The position numbers and the translations under genes were made by a program. DNA of 64,000 bases. Source: an uncultured Lachnospiraceae bacterium. Its GTDB lineage: Bacteria > Bacillota > Clostridia > Lachnospirales > Lachnospiraceae. Below are positions 50,713-59,116 of the stretch, piece after piece (position 1 is the stretch's first letter; every line of letters begins with the position of its first letter). The notes under the pieces were generated by a model. The model was not told where the DNA came from and did no database searches. It saw nothing but the letters and a program-made list of their open reading frames with translations. The stretch is from positions 1-64,000 of the forward strand of contig CALWLA010000002.1 in assembly GCA_944381405.1 (NCBI GenBank), in the 5' to 3' direction.

Positions 50713-52133
50713 GCTTCCTCCTCCGGATCCTGATAATCTGCGGAATTGGTCTCAAAGCGTTCCGGATAATTCCGGTAGCGCCGCACTTTGCCTGCGCTCC
50801 TGCCTGCGATGGCGCCGGTAGCAAAGGCCCAGTGGAGGTTGTATCCGCCGCAGTCTCCATCCACGTCTATGAGCTCTCCTGCAAAAAAGAGCTCCGGGAT
50901 AAGCCTTGATTCCATGGTTTCGGGATCGATCTCCGAGGTGTCGATGCCTCCGGCGCTGCACTGGCAGCTGTCAAAGCCGTTGGTATCCAGCACGCTGATG
51001 CGGAAGCCCTTCAGCAGGGCCGCCAGCTTGTCCAAAAGGGGATCCGGAATAAAATAAACCCCCAGGTTTGCCCGGATGCCCGCTTTTTCCATCATCACCC
51101 GTCCCAGCTTTTCCGGCAGCAGGCCGTTTAAAAGGATCTCTGCGTTCCGGTCGGAAAATTTATCCCGCCGGCGGCAAAGCTCCTGCCGCAGCTCCTCCGG
51201 AGAATAGTCCGGAAGCATATCCAGAAGGATATGCCGCTCCCGCCGCAACTTCACCGCAAGGCTCACATACCGGGACAGCTGAAAGGCCGGGATGCCGGAA
51301 AGGCCGTAGTCCGTAAACTGCACCTCTCCCCGGCTCTCATAGCTTTCTTCCAGGAGACCGTCCTGATGAAAGGCAAAATAATCCGCCTCGCTCTCCCCGT
51401 GCTCCCGTTTCCGGTCCCTGCTGACGCCCTCCTCCGGTCCTGCGATCATCAGCTTCAGGCCGCATTCCCAGCGGACGCCCTTCAGCTCCCGGAAAAAGCT
51501 GCCCACACAGCGGAGGGCGCAGAGGGCTGGAAGGAATTCCCACATGAGGTGTCCGAAGGCAGAGGGAATGAGGTAGCTCTTTCCGTCGGAGCCGGTCTTT
51601 GGCATGGCCGCGCCGCCTGCCGCCATGATGACGGAATCCGCCCGCACCATGCCCTGATTGGTATCCAGCTGGAACAGGGGCCTTCCGTCCTGGTCCTTCA
51701 TATGGGCCACGGAATAGACCCGGCAGCCGCAGAAAAACCGGACGTTCAGGAAGGCGGCTTCGCTGAGAAACGCCTTAAGCACCGCCCTGGCCTCTCCGGA
51801 GGCTGGATAGACATAGCCCCCTTCGTCGTATTCATAATGCCGGATCCTGGGATTTATCCCAAGCTCCCGGAAAAACTGCACCGTATCCTCCCAGCCAAAG
51901 GCGGACAGCACGGTCTGCACAAAGGTCCCGTTACGGTCCGAATGGCTGTGGAAATGGGCTGGCGACATGTCCGTATTGGTATAATTGCAGCGCCCGTTTC
52001 CGGTCATCAGGAGCTTTTTCCCGATCTCTCCGGTATGCTCCAGCACGATCACGTCAGCGCCGGTGCGCGCCGCCTCGATGGCCGCCGCAAGGCCGGAGGC
52101 TCCGGCCCCGATAATCACGATTCTTTTTTTCAT
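50709..52133 (-). CDS. BaiN/YhiN-like NAD(P)/FAD-dependent oxidoreductase
   Basis: The 474-residue flavoprotein begins KKRIVIIGAGASGLAAAIEA and has KKLLMTGNGRCNYTN, the signature of the HI0933/YhiN family, plus MAAGGAAMPKTGSDG and the C-terminal FFAGELIDVDGDCGGYNLHW. Homologues have been linked to bile-acid 7-dehydroxylation (BaiN) and to aminoacetone oxidase annotation, but most have unknown substrates. It is adjacent to a second flavoprotein gene with a 4-base overlap. I would not assign a substrate here. Confidence 0.88.
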   Translation of the reverse strand: MKKRIVIIGAGASGLAAAIEAARTGADVIVLEHTGEIGKKLLMTGNGRCNYTNTDMSPAHFHSHSDRNGTFVQTVLSAFGWEDTVQFFRELGINPRIRHYEYDEGGYVYPASGEARAVLKAFLSEAAFLNVRFFCGCRVYSVAHMKDQDGRPLFQLDTNQGMVRADSVIMAAGGAAMPKTGSDGKSYLIPSAFGHLMWEFLPALCALRCVGSFFRELKGVRWECGLKLMIAGPEEGVSRDRKREHGESEADYFAFHQDGLLEESYESRGEVQFTDYGLSGIPAFQLSRYVSLAVKLRRERHILLDMLPDYSPEELRQELCRRRDKFSDRNAEILLNGLLPEKLGRVMMEKAGIRANLGVYFIPDPLLDKLAALLKGFRISVLDTNGFDSCQCSAGGIDTSEIDPETMESRLIPELFFAGELIDVDGDCGGYNLHWAFATGAIAGRSAGKVRRYRNYPERFETNSADYQDPEEEA

Positions 52134-52187
52134 GTGCTCCTCCTGTCAGATTCTGCCTGCCATCAAAAAATCCAGTTCTGCCTGCCA

Positions 52188-53852
52188 TCACAAAAGTCCG
52201 GATTTTGCAGCCAGCCGGAAGAAAAGCGGTCCCAGGGGCATCTCCAGAAGCTCGTCCCTGCGCACTGTCCGGGTGGCGATCAGAAACAGAAAATAAACGC
52301 AGAAGCCAAGGGCTGCAAAAACTACGGTCATCAGCGCGGACAGGATCCGTCCGTTATAAACCGCCTGGGGCAGCACCAGGGCGCAGAGCCGCTCCGGGAG
52401 GAACAACACCACAAAGCAGAGTGCCGCCGCCAGCCCGGGCATCAGATAAAACCGTTTCACCTCCCGGCGGAAAAAGAGACACCCACGAAGGCTCAGAGCC
52501 GTAGCCAGCCAGAACACCCCGAGGCCCGCCAGATTGGCGAACAGCACCGCCAGCATCTCCATTTTCAGGACAAACATCAGCACCAGCAGACTGACAAGAT
52601 GGGCAGCCGCTGAAAGCGCCGCCGCCTTCAGGGGCTCGCCGAAATGGGAAAGTCCGTAAAGGATCCCGCTGTTGGTCAGGGAAAAGCATACGAACAGGGC
52701 TGCCGGAGCGCTGTAAAGCAGCATCCGCCGCAACAGCATGTTGTCCTCTCCGGAAAAGAACAGATTGGAAAGGGCCGTCCGCAGAGCCGGGAAAGTCACG
52801 CAGAAAAAGAAAGCTGCCAGCACTGCAAAGCGGGAAAGGATCCGCACCCGGTGCAGAAGCAGCCGGCGGTTTTTCTGTGCCGCCGCATTCCGGACAGACC
52901 CCATGGCGCCAGCCAGAAGGCCGCAGGCCGGTAGGGCCGCGAGAAGTCCCCAGCATAAAAGACCTGACAAGGCGCCGAAGACCCGGGCCGTGCCGGTCCC
53001 TTCTCCGTAAATGCCGCTGATCCTGGGTCCCAGGATCAGGATATCCAGCACCGGCAGGCACAGAAGCAGCAGAAAGGCCAGAAGCACCGGGAAAAAGCCC
53101 TTGCGAAGGGACCGGTGCAGGCTGTCCATGTTTTCCATCCGCCGTCCCGCGTTGGCCTCCTGCAGCACGCCGCCCCGGAGCGCGGAAAGAAGGTGCAGTA
53201 GCACAAGGGCCAGGAGGGAGCCGATCAGGAAGGAAAGCACAAGGCCCATGGCGCCGTAAGCCGCCTGATAGCCGCTGGTCTCATACAATAAGTCCGCCTT
53301 TGCCCCATAATTCAGGAAAAAAGCCCCCAGAAGCAGAGAGGCGATGCCTGCGATCAGCTGTTCCAGAAAAACGGAAAGCTGGGAAAAGGCAGAGCTGCCC
53401 ATTCCCTGATAATAGCCCCGCAAAAGCCCCAGATATCCCATGATCCACAGCACCGGTCCCATGAGCCGCAGGGCTCTGCCGCTCATGGGGATCCCCACAA
53501 GCGCTGCCGCAAAGGGCCCCAGGAACCAGAACAGAAGGGTCATCAAAAGACCGCAGCCGGTCATGTAAAGCATCAGGGTCCGCAGCAACCTCTCTGCATC
53601 CGCCGGATGCTTTTTTTCCAGCCTTGCGGCAAACATGCGGGAGGAAGCCGCCGGCAGCACAAAGGCGTTCATCAGAAGCGCCGCCAGATAGCAGATCAGA
53701 GGCAGCAGCAGATTCCCCATGCCCTCCATTCCGGTCACCGCCATAAAGGGCAGCCGGAACAGGATAAAAAGCAGGGCGGAGATCAGGGCCGCCCCAAAAT
53801 AAAAGCTGTTTTCAATTGTATAATAACCGATCACTCGCTGTTTCTCTCTCAT
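52188..53852 (-). CDS. MurJ/SpoVB-like lipid flippase
   Basis: The 554-residue integral membrane protein has about 13-14 hydrophobic segments and begins with a segment like that of polysaccharide/MOP-superfamily flippases (ENSFYFGAALISALLFILF). RGYYQGMGSSAFSQLSVFLEQ and a GYQAAYGAMG segment recall SpoVB/MurJ proteins of Firmicutes. It could flip lipid II or another undecaprenyl-linked sugar. It overlaps ybeY by 4 bases. A 15-base direct repeat (TTCTGCCTGCCATCA) lies in the 54-base gap to the next gene. Confidence 0.82.
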   Translation of the reverse strand: MREKQRVIGYYTIENSFYFGAALISALLFILFRLPFMAVTGMEGMGNLLLPLICYLAALLMNAFVLPAASSRMFAARLEKKHPADAERLLRTLMLYMTGCGLLMTLLFWFLGPFAAALVGIPMSGRALRLMGPVLWIMGYLGLLRGYYQGMGSSAFSQLSVFLEQLIAGIASLLLGAFFLNYGAKADLLYETSGYQAAYGAMGLVLSFLIGSLLALVLLHLLSALRGGVLQEANAGRRMENMDSLHRSLRKGFFPVLLAFLLLLCLPVLDILILGPRISGIYGEGTGTARVFGALSGLLCWGLLAALPACGLLAGAMGSVRNAAAQKNRRLLLHRVRILSRFAVLAAFFFCVTFPALRTALSNLFFSGEDNMLLRRMLLYSAPAALFVCFSLTNSGILYGLSHFGEPLKAAALSAAAHLVSLLVLMFVLKMEMLAVLFANLAGLGVFWLATALSLRGCLFFRREVKRFYLMPGLAAALCFVVLFLPERLCALVLPQAVYNGRILSALMTVVFAALGFCVYFLFLIATRTVRRDELLEMPLGPLFFRLAAKSGLL

Positions 53853-54355
53853 ACCGCGCTTTCCCTGTCATAGCCGAGCTTGTGCAGGATCTCCTCCTGT
53901 TTTTCTTCCATCTGCCTGCGCTCCTCTTCCTCCATATGGTCGTAGCCCAGCAGATGTAGCATGCTGTGGGCTGTCAGGAAGGCCAGCTCCCGGATCTCCG
54001 AGTGACCGTATTCCCTGGCCTGATCCCGGACATGATCCATGGAGATGACGATGTCTCCCAAAAGCAGCTCTCCGGTTTCCGGATTGAACAGCTCTCCCCG
54101 GTCGTCGAAGCCCTCAAAATCCGCAGGGGCCTCGTAGTCGATCATGGGAAAACTCAGCACGTCGGTGCTGCGGTCCAGCTCCCGGAACCGGGCGTTCATA
54201 TCCCGGATTGCATCGTCGTCCGTCAGCAGCACGTTGACCTCGCACTCATAGGGACAGCTTTCATAATCCAGGGCTTCCAGCACCACCCGTTCTATGATCT
54301 CCTCATAGGGGAGGCCGATGTCTCCCTCATATTCTTTTTCGATGTCGATAGTCAT
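53849..54355 (-). CDS. ybeY: Endoribonuclease YbeY
   Basis: The 168-residue rRNA-maturation RNase has the zinc motif HSMLHLLGYDH near residue 130, where the family consensus is HGxLHLxGYDH, and LLTDDDAIRDMNARFRELD with STDVLSFP. The Gly-to-Ser change at the second motif position is mild. It acts on 16S rRNA 3' end processing in known cases. It overlaps phoH and the flippase gene by 4 bases. Confidence 0.94.
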   Translation of the reverse strand: MTIDIEKEYEGDIGLPYEEIIERVVLEALDYESCPYECEVNVLLTDDDAIRDMNARFRELDRSTDVLSFPMIDYEAPADFEGFDDRGELFNPETGELLLGDIVISMDHVRDQAREYGHSEIRELAFLTAHSMLHLLGYDHMEEEERRQMEEKQEEILHKLGYDRESAV

Positions 54356-55335
54356 GATCTCTTCCTGTTCTGTTTTCCCTTGGCAAGCCGGGCTTCGTAT
54401 TCGTCATAGGCCCGGACGATCTTCTGTACCAGCGGATGCCGCACCACGTCTGCCGCCGTCAGCTCCGCAAAGCCGATGTCGTCGATCTTCCCCAACACCC
54501 GCAGGGCCACCTCCAGGCCGGACTGCTGATCCCGGTCCAGATCCTTCTGGGTCAGGTCTCCCGTTACGATGACCTTGGAGTTGAAGCCGATCCTGGTGAG
54601 GAACATCTTCATCTGGGCCGGAGTGGTGTTCTGGGCCTCGTCCAGGATAATATAGGCGTTGTCCAGGGTCCTGCCCCGCATGTAGGCCAGGGGCGCCACT
54701 TCGATGAGTCCCTTTTCGGAATTGGCCAGAAAGGCCTCTGCCCCCATGATGCTGTACAGGGCGTCATAAAGGGGCCTCAGATAGGGATCGATCTTCTGCT
54801 GCAGGTCTCCCGGCAGAAAGCCCAGCTTTTCTCCCGCTTCGATGGCGGGACGGGTCAGGATGATCCGCTGCACCTCTCCCGCTTTAAAGGCCTTGATGGC
54901 CATGGCCATGGCCAGATAGGTCTTTCCCGTGCCTGCAGGGCCGATGCCGAAGGTGATCATGCGGGTCCGGATGAGATCCACATACTGCTTCTGTCCCACG
55001 GTCTTGGGCTTGATGGGCTTGCCGGTGATGCTGCGGGCAATGATCTCCCGGTCCAGCTCCACCAGATCCTCCTGTTCCTCCATGCTAAGGCTCAGGGCGT
55101 AATCCACCTGCTGCTCGCTGATCTCGTTTCCCCGTTCAGAAAGCTGCACCAGGCTGTGGAGCACGGAACCCGCCCGTTTTGCGGCGGCTTCCTCTCCTAT
55201 GATCTTCACGGCTCCGTTCCGTTCGATGATATCCACGGAGAGGGCCCTTTCTATTTTTTTCAGGTAAGCGTCAAAGCTTCCGCATACGTTTTTCTCGTGT
55301 TCAATCGGTATATCGATCAGCAGTTCTTCTGTCAA
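54352..55335 (-). CDS. phoH: PhoH-family ATPase
   Basis: The 327-residue P-loop protein has Walker A GPAGTGKTYLAMA, LTRPAIEAGEKLGFLPGDLQ, GRTLDNAYIILDEAQNTTPAQMKMFLTRIG and GDLTQKDL, all typical of PhoH-like/YbeZ proteins. Start is TTG at 55335 with AAAGGA about 6 bases upstream; no ATG is better placed. It is the first gene of a packed operon with ybeY, a pair that is conserved widely and acts together in RNA metabolism. Confidence 0.93.
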   Translation of the reverse strand: MTEELLIDIPIEHEKNVCGSFDAYLKKIERALSVDIIERNGAVKIIGEEAAAKRAGSVLHSLVQLSERGNEISEQQVDYALSLSMEEQEDLVELDREIIARSITGKPIKPKTVGQKQYVDLIRTRMITFGIGPAGTGKTYLAMAMAIKAFKAGEVQRIILTRPAIEAGEKLGFLPGDLQQKIDPYLRPLYDALYSIMGAEAFLANSEKGLIEVAPLAYMRGRTLDNAYIILDEAQNTTPAQMKMFLTRIGFNSKVIVTGDLTQKDLDRDQQSGLEVALRVLGKIDDIGFAELTAADVVRHPLVQKIVRAYDEYEARLAKGKQNRKRS

Positions 55336-55422
55336 GGTCTTCCTTTCTCAAGGGCAGCCGGGGGCTGCCGCATGCAATCTGAAATAAAGGGCCAAAGGCC
55401 CCCGTATGCTCCAAAGTATAAC

Positions 55423-55462
55423 AAAAAAGCTGTAAGTAAGCAAGCTTACATACAGCCTTTTT
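55423..55462 (-). terminator. Terminator after rpsU
   Basis: GCTGTAAGTAAGC (55429-55441) pairs with GCTTACATACAGC (55444-55456), one mismatch, with A and T runs outside. It lies 26 bases after the rpsU stop. phoH starts about 90 bases further on. Confidence 0.85.
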
Positions 55463-55487
55463 CTCATCTGCCCTGAGGGCATTCATA

Positions 55488-55664
55488 TTAATTGTACTTA
55501 CGCTTTCTGGCCGCCTCAGACTTTTTCTTACGTCTTACGCTCGGCTTCTCGTAATGCTCTCTCTTGCGAATCTCCTGCTGGATACCAGCCTTTGCGCAGT
55601 TTCTTTTGAATCTGCGGAGTGCGGAATCGAGAGACTCGTTCTCCTTAACGATTACGTTTGACAA
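55488..55664 (-). CDS. rpsU: Ribosomal protein S21
   Basis: The 58-residue protein ([20 protein letters not shown], then a basic tail ending RKRKYN) is a clear bS21. The start is a TTG at 55664 with GGGAGG 10 bases upstream; a longer reading from 55778 would translate the leader. A small hairpin (GCGG with CCGC) lies in the 5' leader. It has its own promoter and terminator, so it forms a single-gene transcription unit. Confidence 0.95.
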   Translation of the reverse strand: MSNVIVKENESLDSALRRFKRNCAKAGIQQEIRKREHYEKPSVRRKKKSEAARKRKYN

Positions 55665-55749
55665 AGACCCCTGACCTCCCTCCAGTTGCAAGGAATCTGT
55701 AAATGGTTTTACATGCAACACAGTGCGGGGTTTAATCACACCGCAATAA

Positions 55750-55778
55750 AATATAACATAACTTTCCCGCGAAAGCAA
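55750..55778 (-). promoter_or_regulatory. Promoter of rpsU
   Basis: TTGCTT (55773-55778) and TATATT (55750-55755) lie 17 bases apart, about 85 bases before the TTG start. The -35 box is partial. Confidence 0.65.
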
Positions 55779-55819
55779 GCGTTTTTTCCTTTGGAAACGA
55801 TATTTTCAAAAGGGTTTCT

Positions 55820-58465
55820 TTATGCCAGCTGAGACTTTGCGGTCTCCAGGGCCTGTTTTAAGGCCTCCGGAAGCTTGTCCGCCTCGCTGCCGCCTGCCTG
55901 GGCCATGTTGGGGCGTCCGCCGCCCTTGCCGCCGATCACCGGAGCCGCCGCCTTGATGATGTTTCCTGCCATGATGCCTGCCTTGACCGCGCCGTCGGTA
56001 GCGGTTGCCATCAGGCTCACCTTGCCGTCTGCGGCGCTGCCCAGGATCACCACGCACTCTCCCAGCTTTTCCTTCAGGCTGTCTCCCATGGTGCGGAGGG
56101 CGTTTCCGTCAGCTCCCTCCACCTGGAGCGCCAGGGCCTTCACGCCCTTTCCGAGCTCCACTGCGGACTGGGCCGCGTCTCCCAGGGAAGCGTTGGCCGC
56201 CTTTGCCGCCAGGTGCTCGTTTTCAGAGCGCAGCTTCTTGAGCTCCTCCAGCAATGCGCTGATCTTTGCGGAAAGCTCCGCAGGGCTTGTCTTCAGCTTG
56301 CCTGCCGCCTCCAGGAGTTCTCTTTCCTCCTCCCGGTAATGCCGCATCAGTCCCTCTGCCGTAAGGGCCTCGATACGTCTTACACCGGCTGCGATGCCGG
56401 ATTCTCCCAGGATGCGGATGGCCTGAATTTCTCCCGTATGCTTCACATGGGTTCCGCCGCAGAGCTCCGTGGAGAAGTCTCCCATTTTTACGACCCGCAC
56501 CAGGTCGCCGTACTTTTCTCCGAAGAGCGCCATAGCGCCGGATTTCTTGGCATCCTCCAGGGTCATTTCCTGGGTCACCACCGGAAGGTCCGCGGCGATC
56601 TGTTCGTTTACCATGTCCTCCACCTTCTGGAGCTCTTCCTTCGTCATGGCCTGGAAATGAGTGAAGTCAAAGCGCAGGCGATCCTGATCCACATAGGAGC
56701 CTGCCTGCTCCACATGGTCTCCCAGGACGGTCCGAAGTGCCTTCTGCAGAAGATGCGTTGCAGAATGGTTCCTGGCGGTGCCTGCTCTGCGGGAGGCGTC
56801 CACGGAAAGCTTCACCTCATCGCCGGTCTTCAGCATGCCTGCTGTCATAACGCCTACATGGCCGATGCGGCCGCCCTTCAGATGAATGGTCTCCAGCACC
56901 TGGAAGCTGCCTCCGTCGCTTTCGATGAGACCGCTGTCTCCCAGCTGTCCGCCCATAGTGCCGTAGAATGGGGTCCGGTCCGTTACGACGGTGCCCTTCT
57001 GGCCGTCCGTAAGTGCCTCCACGATCTCATCCTCCGTGGTGAGCACCAGGATCTTTCCCTGATCCCTGAGGCGGTCATAGCCCGTAAATTCAGAGGTGAT
57101 ATGGGGATCGATCTCATCGTAGACCGTAGCGTCCGCTCCCATGTAATTGGAATGCTTTCTGGCCTTTCTGGCCTTTTCCTTCTGTTCCTGCATGCAGGCG
57201 TCGAAGCCCGCCTTATCCACCGTAAGCCCCTGCTCGGAAAGGATCTCCTCCGTCAGGTCATAGGGGAATCCGTAGGTATCGTAAAGCTTGAAGGCATCCT
57301 TTGCGTCAAAGGCCGTGCTGCCTGCTTCCTTCGTCTTTTTCACCAGATCGGAAAGGATCTCCATGCCGGAGTCGATGGTCTTGTTGAACTTCTCCTCCTC
57401 CTCGGAAAGGACCTTCAGGATCATGGCCTCCTTTTCCTTAAGCTCCGGATAGCCGTCCTTGTTGTTCTCGATGACGTTCTTTGCCATGTCCGTCATGAAG
57501 TTGTGGGTGATGCCCAGCTTTCTGCCGTGGCGCACTGCCCGGCGGATCAGACGCCGGAGCACATAGCCCCGGCCCTCGTTGGAGGGCATGATGCCGTCGG
57601 AGATCATGAAGGTGCAGGACTTGGTATGGTCGGTGACGATGCGCAGGGATACGTCCTTGTCCTCGTCCTCATGGTATCTGATGCCGGACAGGCGGCACAC
57701 GTCCTCCAGAAGCGCCCGGTTGGTATCCACGGTGTAGATGGATTCCTCATCCTGCACCACCATGGCAAGACGCTCAAGGCCCATGCCCGTATCGATGTTC
57801 TTCTGCACAAGCTCCGTGTAGTTGCCGTGGCCGTCGTTATCGAACTGGGAGAACACCACGTTCCAGACCTCCACATAGCGGTCGCAGTCGCAGCCTACCT
57901 TGCAGTCCGGCTTTCCGCAGCCGTACTTTTCTCCCCGGTCATAGTAGATCTCCGTACAGGGACCGCAGGGACCCTCGCCGTGCTCCCAGAAATTGTCCTC
58001 CTTGCCGAATTTGGAGATCCGGGAGGGGTCGATGTGCATTTCATTGACCCAGATATCAAAGGATTCCTGGTCGTCCACATATACGGAGGGATAAAGCCTG
58101 TCAGCGTCCAGTCCCACCACCTGGGTCAGGAAGTTCCAGGCAAAGGGAATGGCCTCATGCTTGAAATAATCGCCGAAGGAAAAGTTTCCCAGCATCTCGA
58201 AAAAGGTGCCGTGACGGGCGGTCTTTCCAACGTTCTCGATATCCCCCGTGCGGATGCACTTCTGGCAGGTGGTGACCCTGCGGCAGGGCGGAATCTCCTG
58301 TCCCGTAAAATAAGGCTTTAAGGGCGCCATACCCGAATTGATCAGCAGAAGGGAATTATCGTTGTGAGGAACCAGAGAAAAGCTCTTCATCACAAGATGT
58401 CCGTTCTTTTCAAAATACTCCAGGAACATCCTCCGGAGTTCATTTACGCCTCTGACCTGTACCAT
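55820..58465 (-). CDS. alaS: Alanyl-tRNA synthetase
   Basis: The 881-residue class II synthetase charges tRNA-Ala. The catalytic domain (LLLINSGMAPLKPYFTGQ, RTGDIENVGKTARHGTFFEM) is followed by the tRNA recognition region, the editing domain with HSATHLLQKAL and CGGTHVKHTGEI zinc motifs, and the C-Ala domain with GGGRPNMAQAGG. Length is full. Promoter boxes lie at 58540-58568, and AGAGG is 11 bases before the ATG. I find no T-box motif in its short leader. Confidence 0.97.
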   Translation of the reverse strand: MVQVRGVNELRRMFLEYFEKNGHLVMKSFSLVPHNDNSLLLINSGMAPLKPYFTGQEIPPCRRVTTCQKCIRTGDIENVGKTARHGTFFEMLGNFSFGDYFKHEAIPFAWNFLTQVVGLDADRLYPSVYVDDQESFDIWVNEMHIDPSRISKFGKEDNFWEHGEGPCGPCTEIYYDRGEKYGCGKPDCKVGCDCDRYVEVWNVVFSQFDNDGHGNYTELVQKNIDTGMGLERLAMVVQDEESIYTVDTNRALLEDVCRLSGIRYHEDEDKDVSLRIVTDHTKSCTFMISDGIMPSNEGRGYVLRRLIRRAVRHGRKLGITHNFMTDMAKNVIENNKDGYPELKEKEAMILKVLSEEEEKFNKTIDSGMEILSDLVKKTKEAGSTAFDAKDAFKLYDTYGFPYDLTEEILSEQGLTVDKAGFDACMQEQKEKARKARKHSNYMGADATVYDEIDPHITSEFTGYDRLRDQGKILVLTTEDEIVEALTDGQKGTVVTDRTPFYGTMGGQLGDSGLIESDGGSFQVLETIHLKGGRIGHVGVMTAGMLKTGDEVKLSVDASRRAGTARNHSATHLLQKALRTVLGDHVEQAGSYVDQDRLRFDFTHFQAMTKEELQKVEDMVNEQIAADLPVVTQEMTLEDAKKSGAMALFGEKYGDLVRVVKMGDFSTELCGGTHVKHTGEIQAIRILGESGIAAGVRRIEALTAEGLMRHYREEERELLEAAGKLKTSPAELSAKISALLEELKKLRSENEHLAAKAANASLGDAAQSAVELGKGVKALALQVEGADGNALRTMGDSLKEKLGECVVILGSAADGKVSLMATATDGAVKAGIMAGNIIKAAAPVIGGKGGGRPNMAQAGGSEADKLPEALKQALETAKSQLA

Positions 58466-58539
58466 ATTCTAAAACCTCTTTTCTATATGCGATGATTGCT
58501 CCGGCCTCCGGCCGGTTGGATTTTTAGCACTAAATTTAA

Positions 58540-58568
58540 TTTATACTATAAAACAGTCCGGATTTCAA
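58540..58568 (-). promoter_or_regulatory. Promoter of alaS, overlapping the upstream terminator
   Basis: TTGAAA (58563-58568) and TATAAA (58540-58545) are separated by 17 bases. The -35 box is within and beside the 58556-58566 arm of the rnhA terminator. Downstream, CCGGCC-TCC-GGCCGG (58501-58515) forms a short stable leader hairpin. Confidence 0.8.
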
Positions 58569-58600
58569 GGCTTCCCATGCTTCGGGAAGGAAATCCGGAC
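58556..58600 (-). terminator. Terminator after rnhA
   Basis: GTCCGGATTTC (58556-58566) pairs perfectly with GAAATCCGGAC (58590-58600), with an inner CTTCCC/GGGAAG stem. It is followed on the minus strand by TGTTTTATAG. It ends rnhA 15 bases after its stop codon. Confidence 0.75.
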
Positions 58601-58615
58601 CTAATGTCCTCATTT

Positions 58616-59098
58616 TTACAGCCTGAGGCCCTCGTCTTCCATCAGGTCCCGGCTCGTGGCCGCCCGCACTGCCAACCTGTCGCAGCGCTCGTTTTCCGGA
58701 TGGCCCGCATGGCCCTTTACCCAGAGAAACCGGACCTTGTGTGGCTCTATGGCCTGCAGGAGCCGCTTCCACAGATCGATGTTCTTCACCGGCCCGCTCT
58801 TGCCCCGCTTCCAGTCGTTTTTGACCCAGTTCTCGATCCAGTTCTGGTTGAAGGCGTCCACCAGATATTTGGAATCGCTGTAGAGATCCACAAGGCAGGG
58901 CCTGTTCAGGGCCTCCAGCCCTGCGATGGCCGCCATCAGCTCCATCCGGTTGTTGGTGGTCCTGATGTAGCCCTGGGAAAGCTCCTTTTCATGCAGCACC
59001 CCTTTCCCGTCGGTATACTGCAGGATGGTTCCATAGCCGCCGGGGCCGTCCGGGTTTCCCCGGGCGGCTCCGTCGGTGAAAATACTCACAACTCCCAT
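58616..59098 (-). CDS. rnhA: Ribonuclease HI
   Basis: The 160-residue enzyme cuts RNA in RNA-DNA hybrids. The catalytic acids lie in [38 protein letters not shown] and [15 protein letters not shown], as in bacterial RNase HI. Length is normal. It follows the metallo-hydrolase gene by 18 bases and is co-transcribed with it, ending at the large hairpin at 58556-58600. Confidence 0.96.
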   Translation of the reverse strand: MGVVSIFTDGAARGNPDGPGGYGTILQYTDGKGVLHEKELSQGYIRTTNNRMELMAAIAGLEALNRPCLVDLYSDSKYLVDAFNQNWIENWVKNDWKRGKSGPVKNIDLWKRLLQAIEPHKVRFLWVKGHAGHPENERCDRLAVRAATSRDLMEDEGLRL

Positions 59099-59116
59099 TC
59101 TGTAAAGAATTCCTTT

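Noticed and set aside
52142-52187. 15-base direct repeat TTCTGCCTGCCATCA before the second flavoprotein gene
   Set aside because: Only two copies in a 54-base gap with no other structure; probably a small local duplication.
58466-58570. T-box upstream of alaS
   Set aside because: The leader is about 70 bases with a single GC hairpin and no T-box motif.
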